A stretch of 52,222 nucleotides of DNA. Source: Halobacterium sp. KA-4 (lineage in GTDB: Archaea; Halobacteriota; Halobacteria; Halobacteriales; Halobacteriaceae). The notes under the pieces are model-generated. The model was given only the letters and a program-made list of their open reading frames with translations. It did no database searches and was not told the origin of the DNA. Location of the stretch: NCBI RefSeq assembly GCF_021028995.1, contig NZ_JAJJZG010000020.1, forward strand, positions 1 to 52,222, given 5' to 3'. A program made the position numbers and the translations under genes. This document shows positions 41,872 to 49,987 of this stretch, piece after piece (the first letter of the stretch is position 1; each line of letters begins with the position of its first letter).

Positions 41872-43179
41872 ATGAGTCGGTCGGATGCCGAGCAGGAGGG
41901 CAAGACCGACGCTGAGCGGGTGCCATCATTCGATGGCGTCCGATGGACCTCGTGCTCGCTCGAGGACTTCACGGACCTGTACTGGGACGAGATTGCCCCC
42001 TGCGTTGAAGCAGAGGGTATCGATCCGAGAGGCGAGAAGCCGACCCACCAGTGGTTTCGGGATCACGATGCGCGGTCATTCCTCGCGGCTCTCCGCCGCC
42101 ATCACGATCGCTCATTCGGGGAGTTCTGGAACGAGGACCTCGAGCTCGGTGGTGATGAAGAGGGCTACACATGGGCAACGACGGATGATGCAACATTGGA
42201 CGCCCTTGAACAGTTCCTCAACCGGCGGAAATCACGATACAGCCTTGCGACGTCGTCCGTCGACGCGCTGCGAACGCGACTGAATCTCTACGTCCGTGCT
42301 TATCGAGAGGCAAACGGGACAGATGACCTCCTTACACCGATTCAACGAGATCAAGAGAATCCAGACTACGAAGCCGTTGACGCGTGCTATGCAGCATTCG
42401 ACTGGTTGAACGAGGGAACTAAACGCGAATACAGTGCCCAGACTCTCCAGCGTGTGCGGCGCGTCGTCGACGCCTGGTATCAGCATCTAGTCGGTCGACG
42501 GGTTGCCTCGATGAACCCTGCGAGCGGCCTCTACGACGAATTCAAGTGGGAAGTCGAAGATTCACCCACACCTTCGCTTTCAGCGAATCAGATTCGGAAA
42601 CTGATGCAGGCGTCGGAGACAACGCGAGAACAGCTGCTCGTGGTGGCGTTAGCTGGCTGGGGACTTCGTGCAAGTGAGGTCGCCGCACTCCATGTATCGC
42701 AGTTCCACCGTGACGTTCCCGAAGACGACATCCCCTTCATTACGTTCGAGAGTCGCAAGAACGGGCCCGGTGAGGTGTCTCTCCTGTACGGAATGGACGT
42801 TCTCGACTCCCGAATCGACGAGCTAGCGGAAGACGATACGTGGACTGGATACCTGTTCCCCTCCTCTCAGGGTGAAACGCCGTACGTGACCCGAGATACA
42901 ATCCGGAATTGGTTCCAAAATCTTGCATTGGAAGCAGATCTCCCCGAGCGGATCGAGGGTGAACGACCGAGTCCACAGCTCTGTCGTCGATTCTGGTACG
43001 ACACCTATACAGCAGTCCTCGAAGGCGTTCTCGAAGGTCTTGACGAAATCGCTGCAGAGCAAGGTAGTAGCGATCCTCGGGTAGTGATGCAAAATTACCT
43101 GTCTGACTCGCGTGCTCGCCGAGTCCGACGAGAATTCATGCGAGACCAACTTAACGCAGCCTTCGGAGAGAGAACGTAA
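41872..43179 (+). CDS. Tyrosine recombinase/integrase
   Basis: This 435-residue protein has a SAM-like N-terminal region (about 155-225) and a phage-integrase catalytic domain. The first Arg is in AGWGLRASEVAALHVSQF (about 267). A Lys follows in ESRKNGPGE, the second Arg in SPQLCRRFWYD (the usual His of H-x-x-R is replaced) and the Tyr nucleophile in VVMQNYLSDSRARR near 410. The degenerate box II is common in archaeal members. It probably integrates or resolves the plasmid. It lies directly upstream of the second partition array, on the same strand as parA2. It differs from the truncated integrase at 378-595. Confidence 0.75.
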   Translation: MSRSDAEQEGKTDAERVPSFDGVRWTSCSLEDFTDLYWDEIAPCVEAEGIDPRGEKPTHQWFRDHDARSFLAALRRHHDRSFGEFWNEDLELGGDEEGYTWATTDDATLDALEQFLNRRKSRYSLATSSVDALRTRLNLYVRAYREANGTDDLLTPIQRDQENPDYEAVDACYAAFDWLNEGTKREYSAQTLQRVRRVVDAWYQHLVGRRVASMNPASGLYDEFKWEVEDSPTPSLSANQIRKLMQASETTREQLLVVALAGWGLRASEVAALHVSQFHRDVPEDDIPFITFESRKNGPGEVSLLYGMDVLDSRIDELAEDDTWTGYLFPSSQGETPYVTRDTIRNWFQNLALEADLPERIEGERPSPQLCRRFWYDTYTAVLEGVLEGLDEIAAEQGSSDPRVVMQNYLSDSRARRVRREFMRDQLNAAFGERT

Positions 43180-43230
43180 CATCAACCCATCTGTCGAGCT
43201 ATTCCAAATGTCTGTCCTCGGTTGGTGACT

Positions 43231-43623
43231 GAATCAATGAGTCACAGAGTCAATGAAGTATTGACTTCTGGAAGTTAAGAATCAAAGAGTCCATGATCTA
43301 TAGCGTCATTTGCCATCATGGAGAGAGTCAATTCACCGACTCATAGAATCATTGAATCACTGAATCAGTGAGTGTCTGAAGCATTGAATCGAGGATTCAG
43401 GAACACCAGACCCGCATCACGAAATCACTGAATCAATGAATCAATGAAATTTTGACGTTGTGAATCATTGAGTTTGTGAGTCAATGATTCAAAGACAGTG
43501 CTCGGGGAAGAGGCAATCATAGCTCTTAGGCCCTCAAGCGCTGATATCCGACAGAATCGCATTGAGAGAGATACAACTGAGTGTCTGACATGGATTTATG
43601 AGTCATTGAATCAATGATCGAAC
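43231..43623. repeat. Partition iterons of module 2, GA(A/G)TCANT arrays with 8-bp phasing
   Basis: Units starting with GA recur every 8 bp. The first run is 43231-43302 (GAATCAAT, GAGTCACA, GAGTCAAT and degenerate units). The second is 43346-43401 (GAATCATT, GAATCACT, GAATCAGT and more). The third is 43430-43500, and the last 43600-43623 ends one base before the parA start. The core is GAATCAAT or GAGTCAAT. More than 20 units are countable. The phase and the position before a parA gene mark a centromere/operator, not a CRISPR. Confidence 0.85.
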
Positions 43624-43624
43624 T

Positions 43625-44536
43625 ATGACCGAGACACCTCGTGGATGGGGCGTCACACCATCGACTGGCATCCCCACGATCGCCTTCGGCAACCAGAAAG
43701 GCGGGACAGGAAAGACAACGGCGACGATCAACAGTGCCGCGGCGCTGGCCACTCGCGACCACGATGTTCTTGCAATCGATATGGACCCACAGGCCGACAT
43801 GACGAAAGGGCTTGGACTGGGTCCGGGCGACGACAACGATCCATCAAGCCCGAAGAACGAACTCCCCAACACACTAGTCACCGATGACGAGAACCTACTC
43901 GACGTACTCGTCGACAATCCGCGCACGCACGATACTAGTCTTTCAGAAATCGTGATCGAAGCCGATGAGTACGACCATCTGAACTTCGACTTGATTCCCA
44001 GTCACAAGGACATGGGCCTTGCTCGAGATTGGATGGACGATGCGAATGCTCGTCTCTCGCTGAAACTCGCCCTCGAAGAGATGGTTGACGACGGATACAA
44101 CTACGATTTTATCGTAGTCGATTGCCCTCCCGACCTCTCAGTCCTGACGGACGCGGCCTTCATCGCGGCTCAGAACGTCTTCCTGGCTGCACAGACCCAA
44201 GCAACATCACGGGATGCACTTGACGATCTGTGGGACCAGCTGGAGTCCATCGAGGACAACCAGCAGATTGAGATCGCAATCGTTGGACTCCTGGCGAACA
44301 TGTACCGGGACGACGGTCAGTCGCAAAAGTTCCTCAACTCCTTCGACGAGTCCTTCGCATCGATGGCACCGATTTTCAAACTCCCGATGCGAGTAGCAAT
44401 CCAGCGTGCGTGGGACAACGGACGAGATATTTTCGGATGGGAAGACGCGAACGACCAGCAAGTAGAGCGCGACCTCTTCCTGGAGGTTGCGGAGACGATG
44501 GAACGAGCGTTTGACAAAACGCAGGTGGAGGCGTAA
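43625..44536 (+). CDS. parA: ParA-family partition ATPase (module 2)
   Basis: This 303-residue protein has the deviant Walker A NQKGGTGKTTATINSAAALA (about 23-42), Walker A' LAIDMDPQADMTKGLG and Walker B FIVVDCPPDLSVLTDA. This is a classical ParA/Soj plasmid-partition ATPase. Its promoter lies within the last iterons (TTTATG at about 43595-43600), so binding of the partner should repress it. The small partner gene starts 2 nt after its stop. It differs from the ParA at 3987 in Walker A sequence and iteron type, so the two systems should be independent. Confidence 0.9.
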   Translation: MTETPRGWGVTPSTGIPTIAFGNQKGGTGKTTATINSAAALATRDHDVLAIDMDPQADMTKGLGLGPGDDNDPSSPKNELPNTLVTDDENLLDVLVDNPRTHDTSLSEIVIEADEYDHLNFDLIPSHKDMGLARDWMDDANARLSLKLALEEMVDDGYNYDFIVVDCPPDLSVLTDAAFIAAQNVFLAAQTQATSRDALDDLWDQLESIEDNQQIEIAIVGLLANMYRDDGQSQKFLNSFDESFASMAPIFKLPMRVAIQRAWDNGRDIFGWEDANDQQVERDLFLEVAETMERAFDKTQVEA

Positions 44537-44538
44537 GA

Positions 44539-44991
44539 ATGCCCCGGGGAATGGACGAGCGGTTCGAGGATCCCTCAGACGAGGTGGATGAGGAGAACGC
44601 GGTCGCAGACGAGGAGACCACAGAGACGTCGGAGGAATCGGAAGAACAGGATCGTGAAACTGCGGCAGCAACCGAGGATCGATCAGATCAGCAGAGAGCC
44701 ACATCCACGACCGATACTGATTCGTCGACCAGTGAGGCAGGAGAAACAGATGACGAACCGCTGAACATCCGCGAAGATTGGGATTCAGCCACGATATACG
44801 TTGAACCGGAGCAAAGCGAGGACATCGAGATCACGTTCACTCGCCTGAAAAAGCAGCTCAAACGCGAGGACATCACGCTGGAGAAAAACAAGCACTTCTA
44901 CCGCGGTGTTTTCGAGGTGGCGTTCGGCGAGCACCAGGAGGAAACGAAGGAGATGATTCGCGAACTCGCCAAGGAAGACGCCGATCAGTGA
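44539..44991 (+). CDS. Small acidic ParA partner of module 2, putative centromere-binding protein
   Basis: This 150-residue protein has an acidic Ser/Thr/Glu-rich N-terminus (about 1-70). The C-terminal domain starts with a strand (SATIYVEPEQ, about 82-91) followed by two helices (ITFTRLKKQLKRE and FYRGVFEVAFGEHQEETKEM), compatible with a ribbon-helix-helix protein. It begins 2 nt after parA. Iterons GAATCACT and GATTCACA overlap its stop codon and continue to about 45020. It has no sequence similarity that I can see to the module 1 partner beyond the shared layout. Role as adaptor is inferred. Confidence 0.6.
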   Translation: MPRGMDERFEDPSDEVDEENAVADEETTETSEESEEQDRETAAATEDRSDQQRATSTTDTDSSTSEAGETDDEPLNIREDWDSATIYVEPEQSEDIEITFTRLKKQLKREDITLEKNKHFYRGVFEVAFGEHQEETKEMIRELAKEDADQ

Positions 44992-45020
44992 ATCACTGAT
45001 TCACAGAATCTTGAATGATG
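44990..45020. repeat. Distal iterons of partition module 2
   Basis: GAATCACT (44990), GATTCACA (44998), GAATCTT (45006) and GAATGATG (45013) continue the pattern seen upstream of parA2. As in module 1, the partition operon is bracketed by its repeats on both sides, and the first unit overlaps the partner's stop codon. Confidence 0.6.
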
Positions 45021-45091
45021 TGAGGACTTTCCAGCATCAATATCCGAGAGGGTAACTGGATTACCGATCGAGACAGAAACCCTACGACAGC

Positions 45092-45484
45092 TTACGAATA
45101 AGCGTCGTTGAACTCGCGTTCACGGCGCATCAGTTCCTCGACACCGTGCTCAAGGATGCCGCGGCCCATTGCGGTCGGCCGATAGTATGTATAGAAGCCC
45201 TGGCTGTCGGCGGTCCGTCGCTGGCGCTTGTCGACAAGCCCAACATCGACCAGTTCGTCGAGGTGGTAGTGAAAATTGTGGGATTCGACATCGACCGTGG
45301 CCTTGAGATCGGCAGCACTCAGTTCGTCGTTGGCGACGAGCGTGCGGAGGATCCGGAACCGCGTCGGGTGGCCGATCGCCTGTTGCATCGCGAGGTACTC
45401 CTCGAGTGTCAGCCCGCTATCCTCGGGAAGGGGCGGCTCCGGCTGACAAACCTCCTCTGTTGGCTGGCGATCGGTTTCGGACAT
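45092..45484 (-). CDS. ArsR-like winged-helix regulator
   Basis: This 130-residue protein has a winged helix at about 30-105 (AIGHPTRFRILRTLVANDEL, LSAADLKATV, HNFHYHLDELVDVGLVDKRQ). That is the standard haloarchaeal ArsR/GntR-like layout with the FHYHLDELVD recognition region. No metal-binding cysteine cluster is present. It is divergent from the DUF7509-like gene, sharing a roughly 110-bp control region, and may regulate it. Confidence 0.7.
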   Translation of the reverse strand: MSETDRQPTEEVCQPEPPLPEDSGLTLEEYLAMQQAIGHPTRFRILRTLVANDELSAADLKATVDVESHNFHYHLDELVDVGLVDKRQRRTADSQGFYTYYRPTAMGRGILEHGVEELMRREREFNDAYS

Positions 45485-45563
45485 TTGAGGGTGCCTCAGG
45501 TCTTACGTTGGGACGCCACGTACTTAGTCGTTCTCGACTAGAATATTCCTGAAAGCACCGATA

Positions 45564-45571
45564 TTTATATA
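45564..45571 (+). promoter_or_regulatory. TATA box of the deoxyribosyltransferase-like gene
   Basis: TTTATATA is centred about 29 bp before the ATG at 45597, giving a nearly leaderless transcript. Confidence 0.55.
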
Positions 45572-45596
45572 CTACCGTTCCGAATCGACGAGTCGA

Positions 45597-46265
45597 ATGC
45601 GGCAACGGATTATCAACAATCTCGCCCGTGCCGCCGGTGATTCAGATGCGCTCGCTCCAGTCCGGCGGGAACAGTTTCTCGTCTATCTGATGGGCCCATA
45701 CCGGACATTCGACGTCGACGCGCTGCTGCCGGCGGATGCCGATGTCGAAACCGATGCCCCGTCATTTGCGACGTGGGACGAGACTAGCGGCGAGTACGCC
45801 GAAGACGAGGTCTTGCGGCTCCTCCAGGAGACGCGGGACTGCCTCCGCGACCGCGGGTTTAATGCCTTTCTCGCAATCGACGTCGGGATTCCGCTCGACG
45901 AGATGGATGCCGCCACACAGAGTATCGCCTTTGCGCAGGCGAGTAATGCAACGATCTTCATCGCTCCACAGGTCGGCGATAATCTCGGTGTCGGGATCGA
46001 GATCGGGAGCGTCCTCGAGGATATTCTATCAACAGCTGGAATGCAGGGGCCGGCAGCCGATGCAACGCCACCTACGCGTGCACGACGGGTTATGGTCGCA
46101 ACCGAACCATCGGTTCGAAGTGCGATGCTTGGCGCCGTCCACGCGCGCTGGGACGCCAGTGTTCGGACGTTCACCGATGCCGCGGACTGCTGTCGGCTCT
46201 GCGCACAGTTCTGTACCCACATTCAGAACGAGGAGCTCTATGGCTCGCTCGACCGTCTGGATTGA
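45597..46265 (+). CDS. DUF7509-like protein with nucleoside-deoxyribosyltransferase-type fold
   Basis: This 222-residue protein shows YLMGPYRTFDVDA at about 30-42 and ASNATIFIAPQVGDNLGVGI followed by EIGSVLED (about 115-143). The motif pair of an M/S-G-P-Y turn and a Gly-x-Gly-x-E-x-Gly helix is typical of nucleoside 2-deoxyribosyltransferase and SLOG-type nucleotide-binding folds. The DUF number is from memory. A role in nucleotide signalling or hydrolysis is conceivable but inferred. A C-terminal Cys pair (CCRLCAQFC) is unexplained. It stands alone with its own promoter, divergent from the ArsR-like regulator. Confidence 0.5.
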   Translation: MRQRIINNLARAAGDSDALAPVRREQFLVYLMGPYRTFDVDALLPADADVETDAPSFATWDETSGEYAEDEVLRLLQETRDCLRDRGFNAFLAIDVGIPLDEMDAATQSIAFAQASNATIFIAPQVGDNLGVGIEIGSVLEDILSTAGMQGPAADATPPTRARRVMVATEPSVRSAMLGAVHARWDASVRTFTDAADCCRLCAQFCTHIQNEELYGSLDRLD

Positions 46266-46333
46266 TCGGACTCGTGGTCACCCCGAGAAGACTTCTTCGC
46301 CGGAGCTGCTGCGAGAGTCACCCGAGAGCGATC

Positions 46334-47296
46334 TCATTGTACCTCGGAACCAGTTCGAAAGCTCGTGAGTTCGTCGATTCGATCTTCCAAGTCTTCGATC
46401 TCGCTGCGGAGGACATCTGCTTCCTCGCTGTCAGTGGCCGCGAGTCGGTCTTTTAATCCCTGCAATCGCGTCTCTTTCACGTCTTCGTTGACGTCGGCTT
46501 TCCTAACGTATGCCCGCTCGTCGATATCATAGACGTCCTGCTCGTGGAGGTCAGTCACGTCAAGTGCGTCATCAACCTTGTCCGGGTCTACGCCGAGGAC
46601 ACGATCCCGATCGATACCAGCGTCCTCCAACGCAGCGAGGACCTCTGTCTCGTCCTTCAGTGACTTCGAGCGTCGCGAAGTTCGCTGGACGGAGCCGTAC
46701 TGGGCATGAACTGGCTGGTCGTGATGCACTCGATCAAGGAGGGTATCGGCGATGTCTTTCCGAAGGTCGTTCGCGCCACGTTGCACGTCCGAGAGCAGCG
46801 TGTAAAGGTCGATGAGTGTCTCCGTATCCAGGGTGTCCATGCTGGTCAGATCGTGGCGTTCTAATTCATCGATCAACAGGAGCGCATCAGCATAGACGCC
46901 GACATCCGGCTCAGTTCTATCGTCAGTCTCGGTAGGCCCCTCACCAATCACCTGGGTTGCAGTCGGGGCGTCTGTTTCGACGAGGATCCCAGCGTCCTCG
47001 TCAATCTCGAATTGCGGATGAAGCGTTAGTACGGCAGCATAGGGTTCGGCATCCGGCGGAAGGCGGTCAAGCTCAAAGCCGCCACTCGCATCCTGGACTC
47101 GGCGATAGAGCGTTTCGAACTGGTCGCGCTGGAGCGGCTGAGAATCGTCCGAATCCAGAATTTCGATGATGATGCGGTGTTCCTGTATATCGGTGATACG
47201 AAACTGCGTGTGTGAAAGCGGTGTGATGAGAGTGGCCTCCGGAGAAAGCTCCTCGGCCGCTTCGAGGAGTGTGTGCCAGTTCCCGCTGAACGACAT
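46334..47296 (-). CDS. Hypothetical 320-residue acidic protein with C-terminal coiled coil
   Basis: The family is not recognised. The N-terminal half looks alpha/beta (HRIIIEILDSDD, GGFELDRLPPDAEPYAAVLT) and the C-terminal ~50 residues are a charged coiled coil (TRLQGLKDRLAATDSEEADV, then EIEDLEDRIDEL). The middle has a helical stretch (DLYTLLSDVQRGANDLRKDI). No catalytic motif is seen. It is opposite in strand to the surrounding cargo genes, with no neighbour overlapping its real ends. Confidence 0.5.
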   Translation of the reverse strand: MSFSGNWHTLLEAAEELSPEATLITPLSHTQFRITDIQEHRIIIEILDSDDSQPLQRDQFETLYRRVQDASGGFELDRLPPDAEPYAAVLTLHPQFEIDEDAGILVETDAPTATQVIGEGPTETDDRTEPDVGVYADALLLIDELERHDLTSMDTLDTETLIDLYTLLSDVQRGANDLRKDIADTLLDRVHHDQPVHAQYGSVQRTSRRSKSLKDETEVLAALEDAGIDRDRVLGVDPDKVDDALDVTDLHEQDVYDIDERAYVRKADVNEDVKETRLQGLKDRLAATDSEEADVLRSEIEDLEDRIDELTSFRTGSEVQ

Positions 47297-47521
47297 ATCT
47301 ATACTCTCGCTGCTGAGAGCTTAAAATCCCCAGTTCCTCCAGATTGCAGGGTGGACAGAGCTGGCGACAGGGATCCACGAACTGGCGTACATCCCGATAG
47401 CGATCCACTCTCTGAGCAACTCATCAATACTGTCGGTGCGCATACCCGCATCAACAGCGAAGCGGACGAGCTGTCGCCGAAGCCACGCGCATACTTGTAC
47501 GAACGGGTAGTAAAATCGGCT

Positions 47522-47830
47522 ATGACGGATGAGAATGAGCCGGTCCAGCATTGCACGGTGGATGAGCCGGTGAATCTCCCGACAGCACTCGAGGCAGCCG
47601 CAATCGAATATCTCGACGTCGACGACCAGCGGACGATCGCGATCTATCAGCACGCGATTCTGATGGTTATCGCCAGTAAGGGACAGGCAACGGAAGCGTG
47701 GGAATTTACAGTCGAACTCTGGGAAGAGCCACCAGACGGCCTTCCTCGCGACCCGGATGATCTCATCACAGCATTCCTCAATGAACTGCTGGCGACTACC
47801 AATGCAGTTCGCACTGGAGACCATGACTGA
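47522..47830 (+). CDS. Small acidic hypothetical protein, coupled to the pRiA4b ORF-3-like gene
   Basis: This 102-residue protein starts MTDENEPVQHCTVDEPVNLP; the longer frame from 47273 overlaps the neighbouring gene and is rejected. The core (LPTALEAAAIEYLDVDDQRT, ILMVIASKGQATEAWEFTVE) is helical. No family is recognised. It overlaps the next gene by 8 nt (ATGACTGA), so the pair is translationally coupled. Confidence 0.55.
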   Translation: MTDENEPVQHCTVDEPVNLPTALEAAAIEYLDVDDQRTIAIYQHAILMVIASKGQATEAWEFTVELWEEPPDGLPRDPDDLITAFLNELLATTNAVRTGDHD

Positions 47831-48608
47831 GACAGCCACCACAGACCGCTTCGTCATTGAGGTGAGCCGTGTCGGGACCGTCGATCACATCGTCGATCTG
47901 GAAGCCGACCCAGCAAGCGGACCGTCGTATTCATCTCGACGGGAGTTACCGGGCGAGAAGCTGTGTAATCGAAGCACGCGCTCACCCACAAGCGAGTATA
48001 TCACACTTCGAGACTACGCCGACTGGAAAGGTTTCGACAAGACGGCATTCGAAGGTGATGCGCCTGACCAGGTATGTTCGTATTGCTGGACAGCGGTAGT
48101 AGAGCACGCTGAGCGAGGAGAACAGCACGAATGCGATGACGTCGACGAACGCATCGGGACAGTCGGCTACCGTCTCCGGTGGAAGCAGAAGGGCCGGGCC
48201 CGCGAAGAGTGGTACGACATTGTCGTCCGACCCGAAACGACGATGGCAGAACTCGATGCACTTGTCTGCCGGTTCACGACGCTCGATGACCTCCATCTTC
48301 GCATGTACGGCCTCGAAGACGAGTATATGGATTCGACACTCAACGTCATCCCGGATCAGCAGTTTACCGAGGTCAGAGACCCCTCATACACGACCGCAAG
48401 CGAGGTAACGATTGCTGACGTCGCCGAACGTGCGACACTCTGGGACGGCGACAGACTCAGCATGGTCTACGATTTCGGGACTCCCTCACACTACTACTGC
48501 ATCGTCAAGGAGGTGTACAGTGGAGACGAGATTGAGAATTTCCTCAAGGAACGTGAGCCGATCGCTACGACCGAGACAGCCGCGATCATCGACGAGAAAC
48601 GACCCTAG
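47823..48608 (+). CDS. Plasmid pRiA4b ORF-3-like protein
   Basis: In this 261-residue protein the C-terminal half (from YRLRWKQKGRAREEWYDIVV, about residue 118) matches the pRiA4b ORF-3 family pattern: a W/Y-rich strand, then TTMAELDALVCRFTTLDDLH and later LWDGDRLSMVYDFG with HYYCIVKE. This family is widespread on plasmids and mobile elements and has no firm function. The N-terminal part carries a CSYCW pair and an HECDD motif that may bind zinc. The upstream small gene overlaps it by 8 nt. Confidence 0.6.
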   Translation: MTETATTDRFVIEVSRVGTVDHIVDLEADPASGPSYSSRRELPGEKLCNRSTRSPTSEYITLRDYADWKGFDKTAFEGDAPDQVCSYCWTAVVEHAERGEQHECDDVDERIGTVGYRLRWKQKGRAREEWYDIVVRPETTMAELDALVCRFTTLDDLHLRMYGLEDEYMDSTLNVIPDQQFTEVRDPSYTTASEVTIADVAERATLWDGDRLSMVYDFGTPSHYYCIVKEVYSGDEIENFLKEREPIATTETAAIIDEKRP

Positions 48609-48670
48609 TAATGGCCACGAGCGGTCAGTTGTCCCGCTCTTTTTCACCCGACTCCTCAAACACGTAGTCA

Positions 48671-49762
48671 ATGCCCAACTGTCCGTACTGTGAGCGATCC
48701 TTCGCGGACGAATCCGAGATCCGCAAGCATCTCTACGAAGACCACGAGTCCGACGAACTCGGTCGGATCGACACCAAGCGGGTTGAGCAGTATATCGACG
48801 ATCACGACCTCGAAGAAAACAAAGACGATACCACCCGTGCCCAGCAAGACACAGAGGAAGCGGTAGGCATGACCGCGGCGACCGACCGCCAGTCGGATGA
48901 TCGGTGGGAGTTACATGACGTGCAGGCCCTGTCGACGGAGGAAATTCGGGACAAGCTTGCCGAGCACGGTATCGATACGACTGAGGAGTCGTTCCGTGAC
49001 CGTGCGGCCGAGGTTGACTCCGCGATAGCACTTGCTGACCAGTGGGAAGACGATCACGATATCGACGCGTCGGGGTACGATCAGGATTTCATCTGGATGG
49101 CGGCTGAAGTGCTCTGGAGCCGGTGGGCACCCGATCTCCCCTATCGGGAACGGATCTACGACCTGGTACAGGAAGGCCGAGACCTCCGTGAGCAGGGCAG
49201 CGACGCCGAAGCTTGCCAGCGGTGGCTGACTGCCTGGGAGACCATTATCGCCGTCACGCCGGACGACATCACGACACTCGAGGGGGCTGACGATCACCTC
49301 CCGAATGTGCTCTCGCTCGAAGCATTCCTGCGGTCGGTCAACAACGACCTTGCTACCCTGGCAGCGGACGATCCGACCTATCACGAGCGACGCCTCGAAT
49401 TCTGTCGGGAGGTCTGTACCCGGTTTCCGGATGCACCTGCCGAGCTACTCCTTGATTTCCGCCACTTCATCGCGGACTCGCTGACAGAGCTAGGACGACT
49501 GGACGAAAGCAGAAATGAGTTCGAGACGCTCATTCGAGACTATCCCGAAGATCCCTGGGCGTACAAGAAACTCGCGGATAGCTACTGGCAGGATGAAGTT
49601 GACGGGCTAACAGCCGAAGAGCTGAAACACGCCGTAAAATTGTACGAACAGGCCCTAAACGCCGAAGGTTCCCTCGAACAGCCATCAGCCGCCTCTGACC
49701 GGATCGACGAACTCGAACGCCGATTGGCTGACGTGGACTCGTCCGAGGCACAAGAGGAATAG
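48671..49762 (+). CDS. C2H2 zinc-finger protein with TPR-like repeats
   Basis: This 363-residue protein begins with a C2H2 finger (CPYCERSFADESEIRKHLYE with a following His, about residues 4-24). An acidic linker follows, then helical repeats (about 150-350, including LPNVLSLEAFLRSVNNDLAT and AYKKLADSYWQDEVDG) resembling TPR units used for protein binding. The finger probably binds nucleic acid or protein. It starts 62 bp after the pRiA4b-like gene on the same strand and could share its transcript. A hairpin follows its stop at 49772-49801. Confidence 0.6.
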   Translation: MPNCPYCERSFADESEIRKHLYEDHESDELGRIDTKRVEQYIDDHDLEENKDDTTRAQQDTEEAVGMTAATDRQSDDRWELHDVQALSTEEIRDKLAEHGIDTTEESFRDRAAEVDSAIALADQWEDDHDIDASGYDQDFIWMAAEVLWSRWAPDLPYRERIYDLVQEGRDLREQGSDAEACQRWLTAWETIIAVTPDDITTLEGADDHLPNVLSLEAFLRSVNNDLATLAADDPTYHERRLEFCREVCTRFPDAPAELLLDFRHFIADSLTELGRLDESRNEFETLIRDYPEDPWAYKKLADSYWQDEVDGLTAEELKHAVKLYEQALNAEGSLEQPSAASDRIDELERRLADVDSSEAQEE

Positions 49763-49771
49763 GTGGTCTCT

Positions 49772-49801
49772 GTCGACTGACTTACGCCGTAAGCCGTCGA
49801 C
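49772..49801. terminator. Possible hairpin terminator after the zinc-finger/TPR gene
   Basis: GTCGAC at 49772-49777 pairs with 49796-49801, and CTTACG at 49781-49786 pairs with CGTAAG at 49788-49793, giving a bulged stem 10 bp after the stop. A T-run is lacking, so termination is a guess. Confidence 0.35.
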
Positions 49802-49831
49802 GTTCGTCATCAGACAATCCTATCCTCCAGC

Positions 49832-49960
49832 TTAACCAACAGTGTACAGATCCATCGGGCATTCGTTGGTTAACTTCGTCCAGCGACTTGGATCTGTTCT
49901 ACGGCCAGGATTGAGCGCGTCCTGCATCGGTCGATAGGTGGTTTCGGCCTCCCCGAACAT
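49832..49960 (-). CDS. 42-residue frame overlapping interleaved inverted repeats
   Basis: ATG at 49960 encodes MFGEAETTYRPMQDALNPGR and ends MDLYTVG at 49832. Coding-like composition extends further upstream in the same frame (HADQYASRLK), so this may be the remnant of a longer gene. The same DNA holds two interleaved 9-bp inverted repeats: TTAACCAAC at 49832-49840 with 49865-49873, and ACAGATCCA at 49846-49854 with 49889-49897. Coding versus structured-RNA function cannot be decided here. Confidence 0.3.
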   Translation of the reverse strand: MFGEAETTYRPMQDALNPGRRTDPSRWTKLTNECPMDLYTVG

Positions 49961-49987
49961 CTTGAGTCGGGATGCGTATTGGTCAGC

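Noticed and set aside
43231-43623. CRISPR array
   Set aside because: The repeats are 8-bp and abut one another with no spacers, and no cas genes are present; partition iterons fit better.
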